This document shows, one piece after another, positions 6,290-7,330 of a DNA stretch of 7,330 bases (its first letter is position 1; each line of letters opens with the position of its first letter). The stretch is from NCBI GenBank assembly GCA_946611495.1, contig CAMODR010000056.1, forward strand, positions 1 to 7,330, given 5' to 3'. The translations under genes were made by a program, and so were the position numbers. The notes beneath the pieces were generated by a model, which was not told the origin of the DNA, searched no databases, and was given only the letters and a program-made list of their open reading frames with translations. The stretch comes from an uncultured Methanobrevibacter sp. (lineage in GTDB: Archaea > Methanobacteriota > Methanobacteria > Methanobacteriales > Methanobacteriaceae).

Positions 6290-6559
6290 ATGTGTATTGC
6301 TGCACCAGCTAAAATTGTAGAAATTGATACTGAATCTAACATTTGTGCTGCAGACTTTGGAGGAGTCAGACAAAATGCTAAATTAGATCTCCTTCCAGAT
6401 GTAGAAATTGGTGATTATGTTCTTATTCATGCAGGATATGCTATTGAAAAGTTATCTGAACAAGCTGCAAAAGAATCTTTAGAATCCTGGGATGAATTAT
6501 TAGAAATGTTAGAAGAAGAAGATAAAGAACGTGAAGCAATGATGAAAGACTTTGAATAA
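6290..6559 (+). CDS. hypC: [NiFe]-hydrogenase maturation chaperone HypC
   Basis: This 89-residue protein has the usual HypC/HupF length. HypC works with HypD to assemble and deliver the Fe(CN)2CO group to the hydrogenase large subunit in the cytoplasm; in a hydrogenotrophic methanogen the clients would be the F420-reducing, heterodisulfide-linked and energy-converting [NiFe] hydrogenases. MCIAAPAKIVEI matches the family start M-C-L-A-I-P-G-K-V, with the essential Cys2 exposed after Met removal. VDF-like ADFGGVRQ (21-28) and GDYVLIHAGYAIEKL (41-55), with H47, are the other signatures. A7 replaces the usual Gly of P-G-K. The tail (66-89) is strongly acidic and helical. No other hyp gene is visible in the window, so it stands apart from its partners. 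A hairpin terminator overlaps the stop codon. Confidence 0.96.
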   Translation: MCIAAPAKIVEIDTESNICAADFGGVRQNAKLDLLPDVEIGDYVLIHAGYAIEKLSEQAAKESLESWDELLEMLEEEDKEREAMMKDFE

Positions 6560-6568
6560 GTCTTTTTT
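6545..6568 (+). terminator. Hairpin terminator overlapping the hypC stop codon
   Basis: AAAGACTT (6545-6552) pairs with AAGTCTTT (6558-6565) around a 5-base loop and runs into T6 (6563-6568). Further T-runs follow at 6581-6587 and 6602-6607. The stem includes the last codons and part of the stop codon of hypC. Confidence 0.6.
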
Positions 6569-6780
6569 ATTTATTGTTTCTTTTTTTCTATTTTTAATTT
6601 CTTTTTTAAATTCTTATTGAATTTATAATCTATTTTACTTTTTTTAAAATTATTATTTGAATAAAATTAATTTTTGAATTTTTAACTTTTAATGATTTAA
6701 TTATAATTATACTATAATTATTTTTATTGTATTAAATCCTTATTTATGATTTAGATTAAATTTATTGAATCTGTGGTTCT

Positions 6781-7275
6781 ATGGATGAAGAGATAAAACT
6801 ATTAAAGGAATTGAATTGTCCTGAATGGGTAATTGAGCATTCTAAAGGTGTTTCAAGAAAGGCATGTGAAATCGCCTCTAATTTTGATGATGTTGATATG
6901 GAACTTGTAAGAGTTGGTGGCCTATTGCATGATATAGGAAGATCCAAAACCAATTCTATTGAACATGCTGTAATTGGTGCTCAAATACTTAAGGAAAGGG
7001 GATTTGATGAGTATATAATCAATATTGTTGAAAGGCATATTGGAACTGGCCTTAATGAGGAAGATGCTAAGGAATTAGGGCTTCCTATAAAGGATTACAC
7101 TCCACAAACCCTTGAAGAAAAAATAGTTTCCCATGCAGATAATTTATTTAATGGTGCAGATGAGGTTGATGTTGATTTCACTATAAATAAATGGAAAAGA
7201 AAGTTAGGTGAGAATCATCCCTCAATTGAAAGAATCAAGGAAATTCATGAGGAATTGGTAGGTCGTTTCGATTAA
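6781..7275 (+). CDS. HD-domain protein (TIGR00295-like), probable metal-dependent phosphohydrolase
   Basis: This 164-residue cytoplasmic protein is a single HD domain. Members hydrolyse phosphate esters, often of nucleotides, using a His/Asp-bound metal. The likely ligands are all present: H20 (EHSKGVS), H50-D51 (LLHDIGRS), H62 (EHAVIGA), H86 (VERHIGTG) and D120 (SHADNLF). [19 protein letters not shown] (10-28) resembles the start of the small archaeal HD family often annotated as TIGR00295; I recall this from general knowledge. The substrate is unknown. No Shine-Dalgarno precedes the ATG (the 20 bases before it have only GTGGT), and the frame meets a TGA at 6766-6768, so no earlier start exists. 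The message may be leaderless, with the AT-rich run near 6750-6765 as TATA box. The TTATGATT element lies at 6744-6751. Confidence 0.85.
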   Translation: MDEEIKLLKELNCPEWVIEHSKGVSRKACEIASNFDDVDMELVRVGGLLHDIGRSKTNSIEHAVIGAQILKERGFDEYIINIVERHIGTGLNEEDAKELGLPIKDYTPQTLEEKIVSHADNLFNGADEVDVDFTINKWKRKLGENHPSIERIKEIHEELVGRFD

Positions 7276-7290
7276 TTTTTGAATTTCTTA

Positions 7291-7330
7291 AATTTTAATT
7301 AACTATTTATTTAATTTTAATTAACTATTT
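7291..7330 (+). repeat. 22-base-period tandem repeat running off the window
   Basis: AATTTTAATTAACTATTT occurs at 7291-7308 and again at 7313-7330, 18 identical bases at a 22-base period, starting 15 bases after the HD gene stop codon. The window ends exactly at the end of the second copy, so further copies may follow. The core TTAATTAACTATT also occurs at 2674-2686 downstream of pelA. Confidence 0.6.

Noticed and set aside
6762..6953. Minus-strand open frame over the start of the HD gene
   Set aside because: Antisense shadow; the plus frame carries the full set of HD residues.
1..7330. CRISPR array, transposon, tRNA or rRNA gene
   Set aside because: No regularly spaced repeats, terminal inverted repeats with a transposase, cloverleaf or conserved rRNA sequence were seen.

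Overview
The window is ordinary, compact archaeal chromosome. Very AT-rich intergenic DNA, TATA-like boxes, Shine-Dalgarno sites matching the archaeal 16S tail (AAAGGAG, GAGGT, AAGGTG), a pelota gene and a hydrogenase maturation gene point to a low-GC hydrogenotrophic methanogen. A member of the Methanobacteriales such as Methanobrevibacter fits best; this is an inference from gene content and composition, not a species match. I see no mobile element, CRISPR array, tRNA or rRNA.

Layout. Positions 1-1298 (minus) hold a prephenate dehydrogenase (tyrosine synthesis) that lacks only its last residues at the window edge; its C-terminal part resembles a ferredoxin-fold anticodon-binding (FDX-ACB) domain. 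A 259-base divergent promoter region separates it from pelA (1558-2616, plus), the archaeal Dom34/pelota ribosome-rescue factor. After an AT-rich gap comes an integral membrane MraY/WecA-family sugar-phosphate transferase (2896-3852), then, 78 bases on, a small FMN nitroreductase-family protein (3931-4476). This pair may be co-transcribed. A strong hairpin/T-run terminator lies in the convergent gap before a minus-strand FAD/NAD(P) disulfide oxidoreductase (4652-6028) with an unusual active site. A second divergent region (6029-6289) precedes hypC (6290-6559), the [NiFe]-hydrogenase maturation chaperone, which ends in a hairpin terminator overlapping its stop codon. Last is an HD-domain protein (6781-7275) with no visible ribosome-binding site, followed by a 22-base-period repeat that runs off the window.

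The genes do not form one pathway: they cover amino-acid synthesis, translation quality control, envelope glycolipid synthesis, redox chemistry, hydrogenase assembly and a probable nucleotide/phosphate hydrolase. I do not see a clear new multigene system. The points most worth a second look are the FDX-ACB-like tail on the prephenate dehydrogenase, the CX4CX3C active site and altered C-terminal His-Glu dyad of the disulfide oxidoreductase, the divergent catalytic motifs of the MraY-like protein, and a TTATGATT element that recurs, twice as inverted pairs, upstream of pelA, hypC and the HD gene.
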